Of a stretch of 64,000 bases of DNA, positions 27,682 to 36,997 are shown piece by piece. Position numbers and translations under genes: made by a program. Origin of the DNA: Cecembia sp. (GTDB taxonomy: Bacteria > Bacteroidota > Bacteroidia > Cytophagales > Cyclobacteriaceae); NCBI RefSeq assembly GCF_007126775.1, contig NZ_SLAP01000001.1:1-64000 (forward strand). The letters run 5' to 3'. How positions within the stretch are numbered: position 1 is the first letter of the stretch; every line of letters starts with the position of its first letter. The notes beneath the pieces were generated by a model that saw only the letters and a program-made list of their open reading frames with translations, was not told the DNA's origin and did not search any database.

Positions 27682-29016
27682 TCAGCCGTCATGAGTGGCA
27701 GCACGGTTGGTTATAAATAAATTACAAAATCCAGCAATTATCAAGGAAGTTCCGGCGAGGACCATCGTAAATACCACTTCTTCCCCAAATAGCAATTTAT
27801 ACATAAAATTTATTCCTCCTAAAGAGGCGACAATTTGAGGAATGACGATGAACATATTGAAAATCCCCATATATACACCCATCTGTTTTGGGTTCACTGC
27901 ACTTGAAAGCATGGCATAAGGCATGGATAGGATACTGGCCCAAGCTATGCCAACCAAAGCAAAGCATATATGGAGCATCCAAGGCTCAGTGATGAAATAA
28001 ATGAGGATAAAACCAAAGCCTCCAGCAAATAAACTCAACATATGCACTAATTTCCTGTTGATTTTCACTTTTGAAGTAATGAAGGCCAGGATCAAGGCAA
28101 AAAACATGGAAACCAATCCGTAAGTACCCAGGTAATTTCCCACACTGTCTGCCGCATTGTTGTATGCTACAGAAGTGGTATCAGTGGCTTTAAAAATATG
28201 CTCCGTAATGGCAGGTGTGGCAAAGCTCCACATGGTAAAAAAGGCAAACCAGGAAAAAAATTGCACTAGCCCGAGTTTTTTCATAACCTCTGGCATACTG
28301 GCTATGTTTTTAAATATTTCTTTAACTCCTGTGAAAAAGCCTTTGCTTGCTTCTTTTTCTTTTTTGAAAGCTTCCAAGTCTGCGGGTGGATATTCTTCTG
28401 TGGTAAGAATGGTATATAAGATAGAAGAAAAGAGTACCAACGCACCGATGGCAAAGGCAAATTTAACAGAATCGGGTACCACTCCAGGATCGGCAGTATT
28501 GGGGATTCCAATTTGTGTCATGAACCAGGGCAGGTTACTGGCTATCCACGTACCTATGCCAATAATGAGGGTTTGTACTACAAAGCCATAAGAACGTTGT
28601 GAGTCTGGAAGTTTGTCTGCTACAAGCGCCCTGAAAGGCTCCATACTGATATTTATTGATGCATCCAATACCCAAAGCGAACCTGCGGCGATCCACAGGG
28701 CACTGCTGTAAGGCGCAAAAAACAGGGCGATAGTAGAAAGAATTGCTCCTATCAGAAAAAAAGGTCTTCTTCTCCCAAACTTGGGATGCCATGTACGGTC
28801 AGATAAATATCCTACGATAGGTTGTACTATAAGCCCTGTCAAAGGGGCAGCAATCCATAAAATCGGGATGGCATCTTTTTCAGCTCCCAAAGTTTGGAAA
28901 ATTCTGGACATGAATCCACCTTGTAAGGCAAAACCAAACTGTATACCCAGGAACCCGAAACTCATGTTCCAAATCTGCCAAAAACTAAGTCTCGGTTTCT
29001 TGCTTGCTACTTGCAT
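27682..29016 (-). CDS. MFS transporter of the sugar (SLC45/GPH-like) group
   Basis: This 444-residue protein has 12 predicted membrane segments. It begins with a soluble KKPRLSFWQIWNMSFGFLGIQFGFALQ, typical of the sucrose/maltose carrier group, and contains GYLSDRTWHPKFGRRRPFF between segments 2 and 3, a D-R-x5-GRRRP loop that marks this branch. It follows the GH31 alpha-glucosidase gene by 16 bases, so the two form one operon: uptake of a maltose-like oligosaccharide and its hydrolysis. Specificity for maltose or maltodextrin is inferred from context. Confidence 0.9.
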   Translation of the reverse strand: MQVASKKPRLSFWQIWNMSFGFLGIQFGFALQGGFMSRIFQTLGAEKDAIPILWIAAPLTGLIVQPIVGYLSDRTWHPKFGRRRPFFLIGAILSTIALFFAPYSSALWIAAGSLWVLDASINISMEPFRALVADKLPDSQRSYGFVVQTLIIGIGTWIASNLPWFMTQIGIPNTADPGVVPDSVKFAFAIGALVLFSSILYTILTTEEYPPADLEAFKKEKEASKGFFTGVKEIFKNIASMPEVMKKLGLVQFFSWFAFFTMWSFATPAITEHIFKATDTTSVAYNNAADSVGNYLGTYGLVSMFFALILAFITSKVKINRKLVHMLSLFAGGFGFILIYFITEPWMLHICFALVGIAWASILSMPYAMLSSAVNPKQMGVYMGIFNMFIVIPQIVASLGGINFMYKLLFGEEVVFTMVLAGTSLIIAGFCNLFITNRAATHDG

Positions 29017-29032
29017 TGTCTAATTAAAACGG

Positions 29033-31459
29033 TTAATCGAAAGTTATCTCAAAGGCCTTTCTGTGGTTAGGAATACTTATCATACAAGTATTTTTTGCAG
29101 TATGGTAAGGATGCAAGTGCTCTGGTAAGGGATCAAAATCAGTCAGTCTTTCGATAAAAGCGAGATCTTCTTCCTGGGTTTTGATAGACTCCCCGTTTAC
29201 CTTTACACTAGAGACATACTTGCCATGTATATACAATTTTATTTCTGAGAATGTACTTTGAAGGGCACCTTCAGGAGAATCAAAAACAAGTGTTTTTTCC
29301 TCTCCTAACCACTTTATATTTCTTTTAAAATACTTGCCTGTTTTGTATTCAAAACTAGTTCCGTCATCTTCATAATGGGTGTGGGAAGATTCGTTGGTGC
29401 CAAAATAAAGGTGGATCCGGAGTATACCATCATGCTGTTCTCCCGTATGCCTTATATCAGATTGCATAGCAATAATGGCACCTGCTTTTACAAATACGGG
29501 CAGGTAACTTGTAGGACAATCCTTATAAATTACCTGATTGCCATGATATTTTTTGCTATCAAATAAATAGTACCAATCTCCTTCAGGTAAATATACTTTG
29601 GTGATTTCCTTGTGGCTTTCAACTGGGGCTATCAAAAATACATCACAGAAGAGGTATTGATTTTGAAAAGCGGTATCAAATATAATATTGTCAAAAGGAT
29701 AATCTATTGCCAAACTTTTAGCGAGAGGCATTCCATCCAAGGTACTTTTATAAAATGCACTGTAAATAGTAGGCAATAACTTATACCGTAACTTCATGTA
29801 ATTTCTTGAAATCTCTTCCACTTCTTCACCAAAAGCCCACGGTTCTGAATCATTGGTATTGATCATGGAGTGTGCTCTGAAAAGTGGTGCAAAAGCGGCT
29901 ATACTGATCCATCTTGCAAAGAGACTTTTGCTGGCTTCACCTGCAAATCCACCAACGTCATATCCTGAAAATGCCACCCCGCTTAAACCAAGGCTGTTGA
30001 CCAAGCGTATCCCTGCCAACATATGCTCTTCACTAGAGACATTATCTCCAGTCCATGCCGCCGCATACCTTTGTATTCCCGAAAATCCAGATCTTGTCAA
30101 AATGAAAGGTCTTTGGCTGCCATTCTGCCTTAAACTACCCTCCATGGCACTCCTTGCCATTTGCATGCCATATACATTTCTAGCTTTTCTATGGCTGACT
30201 TCTTCCCCTTCATAATGAAAATCTATGAGGTTGGGAGTGAATTGACCCCAAGAAGCAGGTTCATTCATGTCTGTCCAATAACCATCTACACCTGCAGTTT
30301 TGTAAAATTCCATTTTTTCAGTCCACCATTCCCGAACATTTGGGTTGGTAAAATCAGGGAAAGCACACCATCCCGGCCAGACTTGCGCTTCATAAACCGT
30401 CCCATCAGGATAGGTTACAAATAAATCCTCTTTCAATCCCTCATCATAAGGCCCATAGCCAGGGTCTGTTTTAATACCTGGATCCATGATCACCACTACC
30501 TTAAAACCTTTATCTTTTAAACTTTTGATCATGGCTTTTGGATCAGGAAACTTTTCTCCATCAAATGTAAAAACTTTATATTTTTCCATATGATGAATGT
30601 CCAAGTAGATCACATCCGCAGGCATATTTTTGTTTCTAAAAGAATCTGCCAGAGACAAAACCTCCGAATCCGGATAATAAGAATACCTGCATTGCTGAAA
30701 GCCCAGAGACCATATTGGAGGGAGCTGCATTTTACCTGTCAAGTGGGTGTAAGCCCCAATAATTTGCCCTACAGTATCATCATGAAAAAAATAATAATCC
30801 ATGTCCCCATCCTCGGCAGCATAGTAAATGAACCTGTTGTTGGAAGCGCCAAAGTTAAAGGTGCTTTTGTGTGTATTGTCCAGGAATATACCATAACTCA
30901 ATCCATGATGTAATCCTATATAGAAGGGAATAGACATGTAAAGTGGATCATCTCCCACACCATAAGCAAAGTAGTCCGTATTCCAGTTTACATAGGCTTT
31001 ACCAGCCCGGTCGAGATTACCTGTTTTTTCTCCAAGTCCAATGAACCTTTCATCATGCTGGACTTTTTTATATGTGCTCACTTCTGTTCCCAGCCACGAA
31101 ATCGCAAATGCACTGTCATCTTCATTGATTACTTGACCATTGGTTGTTTTAAAAACAAGGCTGAAAGGATAAAGATGGACTTCCAAATGAATCTTACCCG
31201 TCTTTAATTTCAAGTAGCTATCATATTCTTCTATTTCAAGCCCTGTTTCTGCCGGTTCAGTAACTACAGAATAAGGGTTGGGAGAAAAATCATCCTCCTG
31301 ACTTACCTGAACCCTGATGGTGTTTGGCTCATAAACTGTTATTTTGAAATTTGCTTGTTGGGTACTTCCTTTTATCCCAAAGGAAGTTGTCTCCCAAAAA
31401 TCAACAGTCCCGATTGGAATATTTCTTTTTCCTGAGGATTTTTTGGTCAGTGTAGGCAT
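29033..31459 (-). CDS. GH31 family alpha-glucosidase
   Basis: The 808-residue protein has the GH31 fold: an N-terminal beta-sandwich, a TIM barrel with the catalytic nucleophile Asp397 in YWTDMNEPASW, the acid/base Asp472 in AAAWTGDNVSSEEHM, and beta-rich C-terminal domains. It has no signal peptide and should work in the cytoplasm on alpha-linked glucosides (maltose or maltooligosaccharides) brought in by the MFS protein encoded 16 bases downstream. A LacI-type operator-like box lies about 165 bases upstream (31623-31634). Confidence 0.95.
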   Translation of the reverse strand: MPTLTKKSSGKRNIPIGTVDFWETTSFGIKGSTQQANFKITVYEPNTIRVQVSQEDDFSPNPYSVVTEPAETGLEIEEYDSYLKLKTGKIHLEVHLYPFSLVFKTTNGQVINEDDSAFAISWLGTEVSTYKKVQHDERFIGLGEKTGNLDRAGKAYVNWNTDYFAYGVGDDPLYMSIPFYIGLHHGLSYGIFLDNTHKSTFNFGASNNRFIYYAAEDGDMDYYFFHDDTVGQIIGAYTHLTGKMQLPPIWSLGFQQCRYSYYPDSEVLSLADSFRNKNMPADVIYLDIHHMEKYKVFTFDGEKFPDPKAMIKSLKDKGFKVVVIMDPGIKTDPGYGPYDEGLKEDLFVTYPDGTVYEAQVWPGWCAFPDFTNPNVREWWTEKMEFYKTAGVDGYWTDMNEPASWGQFTPNLIDFHYEGEEVSHRKARNVYGMQMARSAMEGSLRQNGSQRPFILTRSGFSGIQRYAAAWTGDNVSSEEHMLAGIRLVNSLGLSGVAFSGYDVGGFAGEASKSLFARWISIAAFAPLFRAHSMINTNDSEPWAFGEEVEEISRNYMKLRYKLLPTIYSAFYKSTLDGMPLAKSLAIDYPFDNIIFDTAFQNQYLFCDVFLIAPVESHKEITKVYLPEGDWYYLFDSKKYHGNQVIYKDCPTSYLPVFVKAGAIIAMQSDIRHTGEQHDGILRIHLYFGTNESSHTHYEDDGTSFEYKTGKYFKRNIKWLGEEKTLVFDSPEGALQSTFSEIKLYIHGKYVSSVKVNGESIKTQEEDLAFIERLTDFDPLPEHLHPYHTAKNTCMISIPNHRKAFEITFD

Positions 31460-31622
31460 TTCATTTCAGAATCTATTTCTAAGGAATTGGGTACAAATGT
31501 CCCATGTTGGAAGCTAATTTAAAAAGTAAAGCGAAAGTAAAAAACGTGAGGGTAGATCCACATCCCTCAAAATTGGTACGGTTGATATGATTTTCAGCCA
31601 ATTTTAGAAGAATAATGTAAAT

Positions 31623-31634
31623 TCAATCGTTTGC
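31623..31634. promoter_or_regulatory. Candidate LacI-family operator upstream of the GH31-MFS operon
   Basis: TCAATCGTTTGC shares 10 of 12 positions with the palindrome GCAAACGTTTGC, whose two best copies lie on the other side of the lacI-type gene. It sits between the end of that gene and the start of GH31. Operator function is inferred from similarity and placement. Confidence 0.45.
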
Positions 31635-31661
31635 ACAAAAAAAAATGAATTTTTAAAAATT

Positions 31662-32696
31662 TTATGGAATTCTCTGGGAAGATTTACGAATAATCAATTC
31701 GGTATCCAATTCAATGTTGGTAGATAAGGCACGATCCTCCGGTTTTTTATCAATAATTTCCAGTAAAATTTCAATGGCCCTTTCACCCACTTGAAAACCT
31801 GGCTGTAAAACAGATGATAGGGGAGGGTCAATCATAGAGGAAAACTGCCAATTAGAAAAGCCAACAATGCCGACATCATCCGGAATACGTAGACCCAAAG
31901 ATTTCACGGCCATCATAGCACCTGAAGCTACTATATCATGGTGTGCAAAAATGGCATCAGCTCTGGTCAGTGGATTTTGGAAAAGTTTCTTTATCAGTTC
32001 AAAACTTTCCCATTCATCTCCCTCGGGACAAGTGACAATAAGTTCTTCCAAAACGGGAATACCTGCTTCCTGAAGTGCTGAAAGGTACCCTTCCTTTCTC
32101 TTTACACTGATCGCAAGGTTTGGTGGGCCTGCCAAATGAAGGATTTTTTTATATCCTTGCAATATAAGGTGTTTGGTAGCATTGTAGGCCCCATTAAAAT
32201 CATTAACGGTTACATTGATTGTGTTTTCCAGATAGGGTCTACGGTCAAAAAAGACAATGGGGAAATCCTGTTCCATCAATTTGCTGAAGTGGGAAAAGTC
32301 TGTAGTCTCTTTTGAATAACTTACCAATAAACCATCAATTTGGTTGGAAAGTAAGGTCTCCAAACTGCTTTTTTCCCTTTCTAGTTTTTCATTGGTCTGA
32401 CACAATATCACATTATATCCATTTTTATAGGCAAAATCCTCTATACCACTGATGACAGTAGAAAAGAAAAAATGAACAACTTCAGGTATTATGACTCCCA
32501 CTGTAAATGATTTGCTTTTCCTCAAACTTAAGGCCACTGCATTTGGCCGGTAGTTGAGTTTTTCAGCCATTTCTTTGACTTTTCTCTTGGTTTCATCACT
32601 AATTCCAGGATAATCTTTCAAGGCCCTGGAAACTGTTGAAGAGGAGACATTGAGTTCCCTAGCAATGTCTTTAATGGTAGCTTGACCCAGTTTCAT
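31662..32696 (-). CDS. LacI family transcriptional regulator
   Basis: The 344-residue protein has a LacI helix-turn-helix at residues 6-27 (ATIKDIARELNVSSSTVSRA), the hinge helix NYRPNAVALSLRKSKS, and a periplasmic-binding-like ligand domain (VGVIIPEVVHFFFS, IDGLLVSYSKET, FFDRRPYLENTINVTVND, AIFAHHDIVASGAM). It sits between a GH31-MFS operon and a SusE/GH13/aldolase cluster and most likely controls both in response to a sugar. Three operator-like boxes flank it (31623, 32831, 32843), consistent with this and with autoregulation. Confidence 0.95.
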   Translation of the reverse strand: MKLGQATIKDIARELNVSSSTVSRALKDYPGISDETKRKVKEMAEKLNYRPNAVALSLRKSKSFTVGVIIPEVVHFFFSTVISGIEDFAYKNGYNVILCQTNEKLEREKSSLETLLSNQIDGLLVSYSKETTDFSHFSKLMEQDFPIVFFDRRPYLENTINVTVNDFNGAYNATKHLILQGYKKILHLAGPPNLAISVKRKEGYLSALQEAGIPVLEELIVTCPEGDEWESFELIKKLFQNPLTRADAIFAHHDIVASGAMMAVKSLGLRIPDDVGIVGFSNWQFSSMIDPPLSSVLQPGFQVGERAIEILLEIIDKKPEDRALSTNIELDTELIIRKSSQRIP

Positions 32697-32830
32697 AAAA
32701 ATTATCTTTTTCTAAGAAATTAAATTTAAGGTTTATGCATTCAATTTAATATGAAGTATTATACCATTTTTTTTGTCCAAAGGATAAATGATTACAACCT
32801 TTCAATATAGACAAAATATTTTACGAAAAT

Positions 32831-32854
32831 GCACACGTTTGCGGTAACGTTTGC
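32831..32854. promoter_or_regulatory. Two abutting LacI-family operator-like boxes
   Basis: GCACACGTTTGC (32831-32842) and GGTAACGTTTGC (32843-32854) lie back to back. Against the perfect palindrome GCAAACGTTTGC they match at 11 and 10 of 12 positions. They sit in the 342-base region between the divergent lacI-type gene (start 32696) and the susE-like gene (start 33039). The rest of that region is AT-rich; a short hydrophobic reading frame without a good start (32869-32932) is discussed separately. Confidence 0.6.
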
Positions 32855-33038
32855 ATGAAAAAATATTTTTAAAACTATTAGTTATCTCTTGCACCGTATT
32901 GGTTTTGTATGTAATATCAATAGATGGTTTATAGTTCAAGCGCATTTTTAAGCAGGATAAAATGTTTAAAATAGTACTTAAACTTGAACTAATTGTAAAA
33001 TTAAAATTACCAAAAGTACAACAATAAATACCAAAACG

Positions 33039-34109
33039 ATGATGAAATTTCTTACTAAATTAACTTGGGCAGCTTTTCTGCTGCCGTTGATCTGGGCCTG
33101 TGGTGATCTGGAGCAGCCACCCATTATCCAACAATTCCCAGCATCAATTTCCTCGCCTCCTTCAGCTATTGTGCTAACTGGAGAGGATGAAGATGAAGTA
33201 GTTGTTTTTAATGTTACACAGGCTGACTTTGGGGCCAATATGGAGGTTACTTATATCATCCAGATGGATCGTCCTGGCAATGGTTTTGAAAATGCGGCAG
33301 ATCTTGGTTCTTCAACCTCGAATGTAATCGAAGTAAAGGCCAATGAAATCAACAGAAGAGCGATTTCCAGAGGAATTGTTGCAGGAGAAACCGGTCCAAT
33401 GGAATTTAGGGTAAGGGCTGTACCTTCCAGAACACTTTCGGCACTTGCTGGTGAACCGGTAACTATCAGCGTAACTACATTCTCTGATGCAGTTGCTTTG
33501 CGAAATATGTTCTTAGTAGGTGAGGCGACAGCAAGGGGATGGGATAACAATGCCAATAACCCAGCATTATTTAGAGATCCTGAAAATGCAGACCTTTTTG
33601 TATATTCTGGATTCTTTAATGCGGGAGGTTTCAAGGTATTGGAAAATCTCGGACAGTGGCAGCCTCAATTTGGCACCAATGATGGATCCACCATTTCAGC
33701 TAATATGGGTGGTGGTGATGATCCAGATGTGTTTAATGTACCTGCAGCAGGTTATTATACCTTTACTTTTGATTTATCAACTGAAACTTTCAGCCTTGAG
33801 CCCATCGCTGATGTACCATCAGTTTTCGAAACTGTAGGTATTATTGGTAGTGCTACCCCCGAAGGTTGGGATGCCAGTACCGCCATGAATCAACTTGAAT
33901 TTGATCAGCATATTTACTACATTACTGCAAGCTTAGAAGATGGAGAAATGAAGTTTAGGGCTGACAATGATTGGGCTGTAAATTGGGGAGCAGGAACTGC
34001 AATAAGTGGAGCAGGTGTTCAGGATGGTCCAAATATCCCTGTGGAAGCAGGTACCTTCAAAATTTGGTTCAACTCTCTTGATGGAAGGTATCTAAAAATA
34101 GAACAATAA
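33039..34109 (+). CDS. SusE/SusF-like outer-membrane starch-binding lipoprotein
   Basis: The 356-residue protein has a lipoprotein signal with lipobox LIWAC, an N-terminal SusE domain (about 25-150: QPPIIQQFPASISSPPSAIVLTGEDED) and two SusE/F carbohydrate-binding repeats, NMFLVGEATARGWDNN (about 155-260) and ETVGIIGSATPEGWDAS (about 265-355). Tryptophans in each repeat fit glucan binding. SusE proteins sit on the cell surface and normally follow a SusC-SusD porin pair; none is present here. It is preceded by tandem LacI operator-like boxes and followed by a terminator and a GH13 gene, so it fits a maltodextrin/starch system. Confidence 0.9.
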   Translation: MMKFLTKLTWAAFLLPLIWACGDLEQPPIIQQFPASISSPPSAIVLTGEDEDEVVVFNVTQADFGANMEVTYIIQMDRPGNGFENAADLGSSTSNVIEVKANEINRRAISRGIVAGETGPMEFRVRAVPSRTLSALAGEPVTISVTTFSDAVALRNMFLVGEATARGWDNNANNPALFRDPENADLFVYSGFFNAGGFKVLENLGQWQPQFGTNDGSTISANMGGGDDPDVFNVPAAGYYTFTFDLSTETFSLEPIADVPSVFETVGIIGSATPEGWDASTAMNQLEFDQHIYYITASLEDGEMKFRADNDWAVNWGAGTAISGAGVQDGPNIPVEAGTFKIWFNSLDGRYLKIEQ

Positions 34110-34130
34110 ATAAAAGAAACTGTAAGGAAG

Positions 34131-34157
34131 AGGGCTGCTTGAAAAAGTAGCCCTTTT
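34131..34157 (+). terminator. Terminator after the susE-like gene
   Basis: GGGCTGCT (34132-34139) pairs with AGTAGCCC (34146-34153), one G-T pair, followed by TTTT. It lies between the susE-like stop and the GH13 start, so expression of GH13 may be partly attenuated or have its own promoter. Confidence 0.7.
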
Positions 34158-34187
34158 CATTAAATTTACCTTCAGTATTTTCATTCT

Positions 34188-36980
34188 ATGAATAAATTAA
34201 GTTCTATAATTTCCCTGCTTTTTATTTTTTTCTGGTCCTTTTCCATGGCTCAGGTGAGTACGGTCCCTGATTTTCCAAGGGCTAGTGATAAGATCAAAAT
34301 CATCTATGATGCGACAGAAGGTACTTCTGGCCTTCAGGGTTCAGATCAGGTCTACATTCATATCGGTGCTGTTACAGAAGGACCCGATTCCAGAGCTTGG
34401 TCTATTGTTCCCACCCAATGGGGTATTGATGACCCATTGGGCAAAATGACCAAAGTGGAAGGAGAAGCTGACTTATGGGAATTTGAATTGGTACCTGATG
34501 AGTTTTTCAATACAAGTTCAGGTCAGGTTATCTACAGATTGGGAATGGTTTTCAGGAATGTAGACGGAAGCAGGGAAGGGAAAGATGAAAGAAACCAGGA
34601 TTTTTTTGTCAATCTCGCCCAAGGGTTTCAAGTGGCTTTTCAACAACCAAGCTCAAATAGCACACTTTTAGAAGTGGGAGAAAGCCAAAACATAAGCATA
34701 ATCTCTACTGGCCCAGCTTTACTGCGCATTTATATCAATGATGTGGAAGTAGCCAGTGCGACTGAAGAAGATAAACTTTCTTATGTTTTTGAGGCATCTC
34801 AAATAGGAGAATATGAAATTAAGGCACAGGCTTTATCGGGAGCAGATGAAAGCATTTCCATTATTAAGATCTCTGTAGTGGGGCCAAGCCCGAAAGCTCC
34901 ATTGCCAGTTGGCATGCTAAAAGGCATCAATTACCTTTCTGACACAGAAGCCCTTCTTGTGCTGGAAGCACCTAAAAAGAAAAATGCTTTTCTAATTGGA
35001 GATTTTAATAATTGGACTGTCAGTCTCGAATACCAGATGAACCAGACTCCTGACAATGCGTTTTTTTGGTTTCATCTAAAGGATTTGGTTCCTGGAGAAG
35101 AATATATCTTCCAATATTTAATTGATGGGGCAATCAGGATAGGGGATCCTTATGCCGATAAAGTTTCAGATCCATTTCATGATAATGAAATCATTCAACA
35201 AAATAGGTACCCTGGGCTAAAGCCTTATCCTGAAGGGAAAACTGAATTTCAGGCCACCTTTCTACAAACTGCTCAGGAGCCGTATGAGTGGAAGCATCTG
35301 AACTACAACAAACCAGCACCGGAGGAATTGGTCGTCTATGAATTGCTGATCAGGGACTTTGATGAAAGAAGAACCTTTAAAGCGGTGGTAGAAAGATTAG
35401 ATTACTTGAAAGATTTAGGGATCAATGCCATTGAATTGTTACCCGTTAAAGAATTTGAAGGAAATATCTCCTGGGGATACAATCCCTCATTCTTTTTTGC
35501 AGTAGATAAATTTTATGGTCCCAAAAACCATTTAAAAGAACTGATTGATGAAGCCCATAAGCGGGATATGGTGGTTATCCTTGATCAAGTGCTCAACCAT
35601 GCCTTTGGGCAGAGTCCATTTGTGAGGCTTTATAATGATGGTGATTTTGGTGCACCTACTTTAGATAATCCTTGGCTCAACAGGGTTGCGCGGCACCCTT
35701 TTAATGTAGGTTACGATTTCAACCATGAAAGTCCCTATACCAAGGCTTTTGTTGATTCTGTCAATAACTATTGGTTGACTGAATATAAAATTGATGGTTT
35801 TCGATTTGATTTGAGTAAAGGATTCACCCAATTCGATTCAGGAGATGATGTTGGACTCTGGAGCCAAAGGGATGAATCTAGAATTGCTATTTGGAAAAAT
35901 ATTTATGAACAGATTAGAAAAGATCACCCAGATGCGTATATTATTTTAGAGCATTTTGCGAGTAATTCTGAAGAAAGGGAATTGGCAGATTATGGTATGA
36001 TGTTTTGGGGTAACCTTAACTTTGATTTCAGGGAAATGGCCAAAGGAGGTTCAAGGAATTTTGATTGGGGATTTTATCAAACAAGGGGCTGGTCCAAAAA
36101 CAACCTGATCAGTTATATGGAGAGTCATGATGAAGAAAGGACCATGTGGGAAACGCTGACTTGGGGGCAAACTTCTCCGATTGATCTAAGGCAATTGAAT
36201 AATGCTGTTAATAGGAATCAATTACTTGCTGCTTTTTTCTTTTCAATCCCAGGCCCCAAAATGCTCTGGCAGTTTGAAGAGTTTGGATATGACCTAGAGC
36301 TCAACAATGACAGACTGGGTATAAAACCAACCCGTTGGGAGTATTTGGACAACCCTGAACGACAAAGATTATGGAGGCTTTATCAGGCCATGATCCAATT
36401 GAAAAAAGAGCACAATGCCTTTAATACTCCCGAAAATGCCATTTTGAACCTTACTGAAAACCTGAAATCCATCCGCTTGGTGGACGGTGATTTTCAAGTG
36501 GTACTATATGGTAATTTTGGTCTGACTGATATGAACAATGTTAGTCTGAGCTTTCCAAACTCAGGCAAATGGTACAATTACTTTACAGGAGAGGAAATAG
36601 ATGTGACAGGAAATTCCATGGCTTTTAGAATGCGTGCCAATGAGTTTTTCCTTTTTACAAATCAGGCACTTGAAAAACCTGAAGGAAAAATCCTGATGGA
36701 GGATCTAATTACCTCGATCGGACCTGAAATAATACAGTCAGAGGCATTTAAAGTCTACCCGGTTCCTGCCGAGAATTACTTATGGGTCAGCCTGCCAAAA
36801 GACTATAATGGCTTCAATTATAGGGTAATAGATGTTACGGGGAAGGTTGTAAAGGATGCCATTTATTCCGGGCAAGACAATATTTTGCAAATGGATATAA
36901 AGGATTTTAAAGCAGGACTTTATATCTTTGAAATCTTTGATAACCGACAGGTGGTTAGAAAAAGATTTATAAAACATTAA
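34188..36980 (+). CDS. Secreted GH13 alpha-amylase-type enzyme with T9SS type A end
   Basis: The 930-residue protein has a signal peptide (ending SFSMAQ), an N-terminal beta domain (about 28-145), an Ig-like domain (about 150-235), a glycogen-binding/CBM48-like module (IGDFNNWTVSLEYQM, about 255-330), then a GH13 barrel. Catalytic candidates are Asp541 (DGFRFDLSKG), Glu588 (YIILEHFA) and Asp648 (ESHDEER), all present. The last 85 residues are a T9SS type A sorting domain (FKVYPVPAENYLWVS ... AGLYIFEIFDNRQVVRKRF), so it should be exported to the surface to cut alpha-glucans outside the cell. It is followed after 17 bases by the aldolase gene. Confidence 0.93.
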   Translation: MNKLSSIISLLFIFFWSFSMAQVSTVPDFPRASDKIKIIYDATEGTSGLQGSDQVYIHIGAVTEGPDSRAWSIVPTQWGIDDPLGKMTKVEGEADLWEFELVPDEFFNTSSGQVIYRLGMVFRNVDGSREGKDERNQDFFVNLAQGFQVAFQQPSSNSTLLEVGESQNISIISTGPALLRIYINDVEVASATEEDKLSYVFEASQIGEYEIKAQALSGADESISIIKISVVGPSPKAPLPVGMLKGINYLSDTEALLVLEAPKKKNAFLIGDFNNWTVSLEYQMNQTPDNAFFWFHLKDLVPGEEYIFQYLIDGAIRIGDPYADKVSDPFHDNEIIQQNRYPGLKPYPEGKTEFQATFLQTAQEPYEWKHLNYNKPAPEELVVYELLIRDFDERRTFKAVVERLDYLKDLGINAIELLPVKEFEGNISWGYNPSFFFAVDKFYGPKNHLKELIDEAHKRDMVVILDQVLNHAFGQSPFVRLYNDGDFGAPTLDNPWLNRVARHPFNVGYDFNHESPYTKAFVDSVNNYWLTEYKIDGFRFDLSKGFTQFDSGDDVGLWSQRDESRIAIWKNIYEQIRKDHPDAYIILEHFASNSEERELADYGMMFWGNLNFDFREMAKGGSRNFDWGFYQTRGWSKNNLISYMESHDEERTMWETLTWGQTSPIDLRQLNNAVNRNQLLAAFFFSIPGPKMLWQFEEFGYDLELNNDRLGIKPTRWEYLDNPERQRLWRLYQAMIQLKKEHNAFNTPENAILNLTENLKSIRLVDGDFQVVLYGNFGLTDMNNVSLSFPNSGKWYNYFTGEEIDVTGNSMAFRMRANEFFLFTNQALEKPEGKILMEDLITSIGPEIIQSEAFKVYPVPAENYLWVSLPKDYNGFNYRVIDVTGKVVKDAIYSGQDNILQMDIKDFKAGLYIFEIFDNRQVVRKRFIKH

Positions 36981-36997
36981 TAACCTATTAAAACATC

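Noticed and set aside
32855..32872. A five-codon ORF (MKKYF) directly after the LacI boxes as a real leader peptide
   Set aside because: Too short and with no conserved feature; it is kept only as part of the susC-scar hypothesis.
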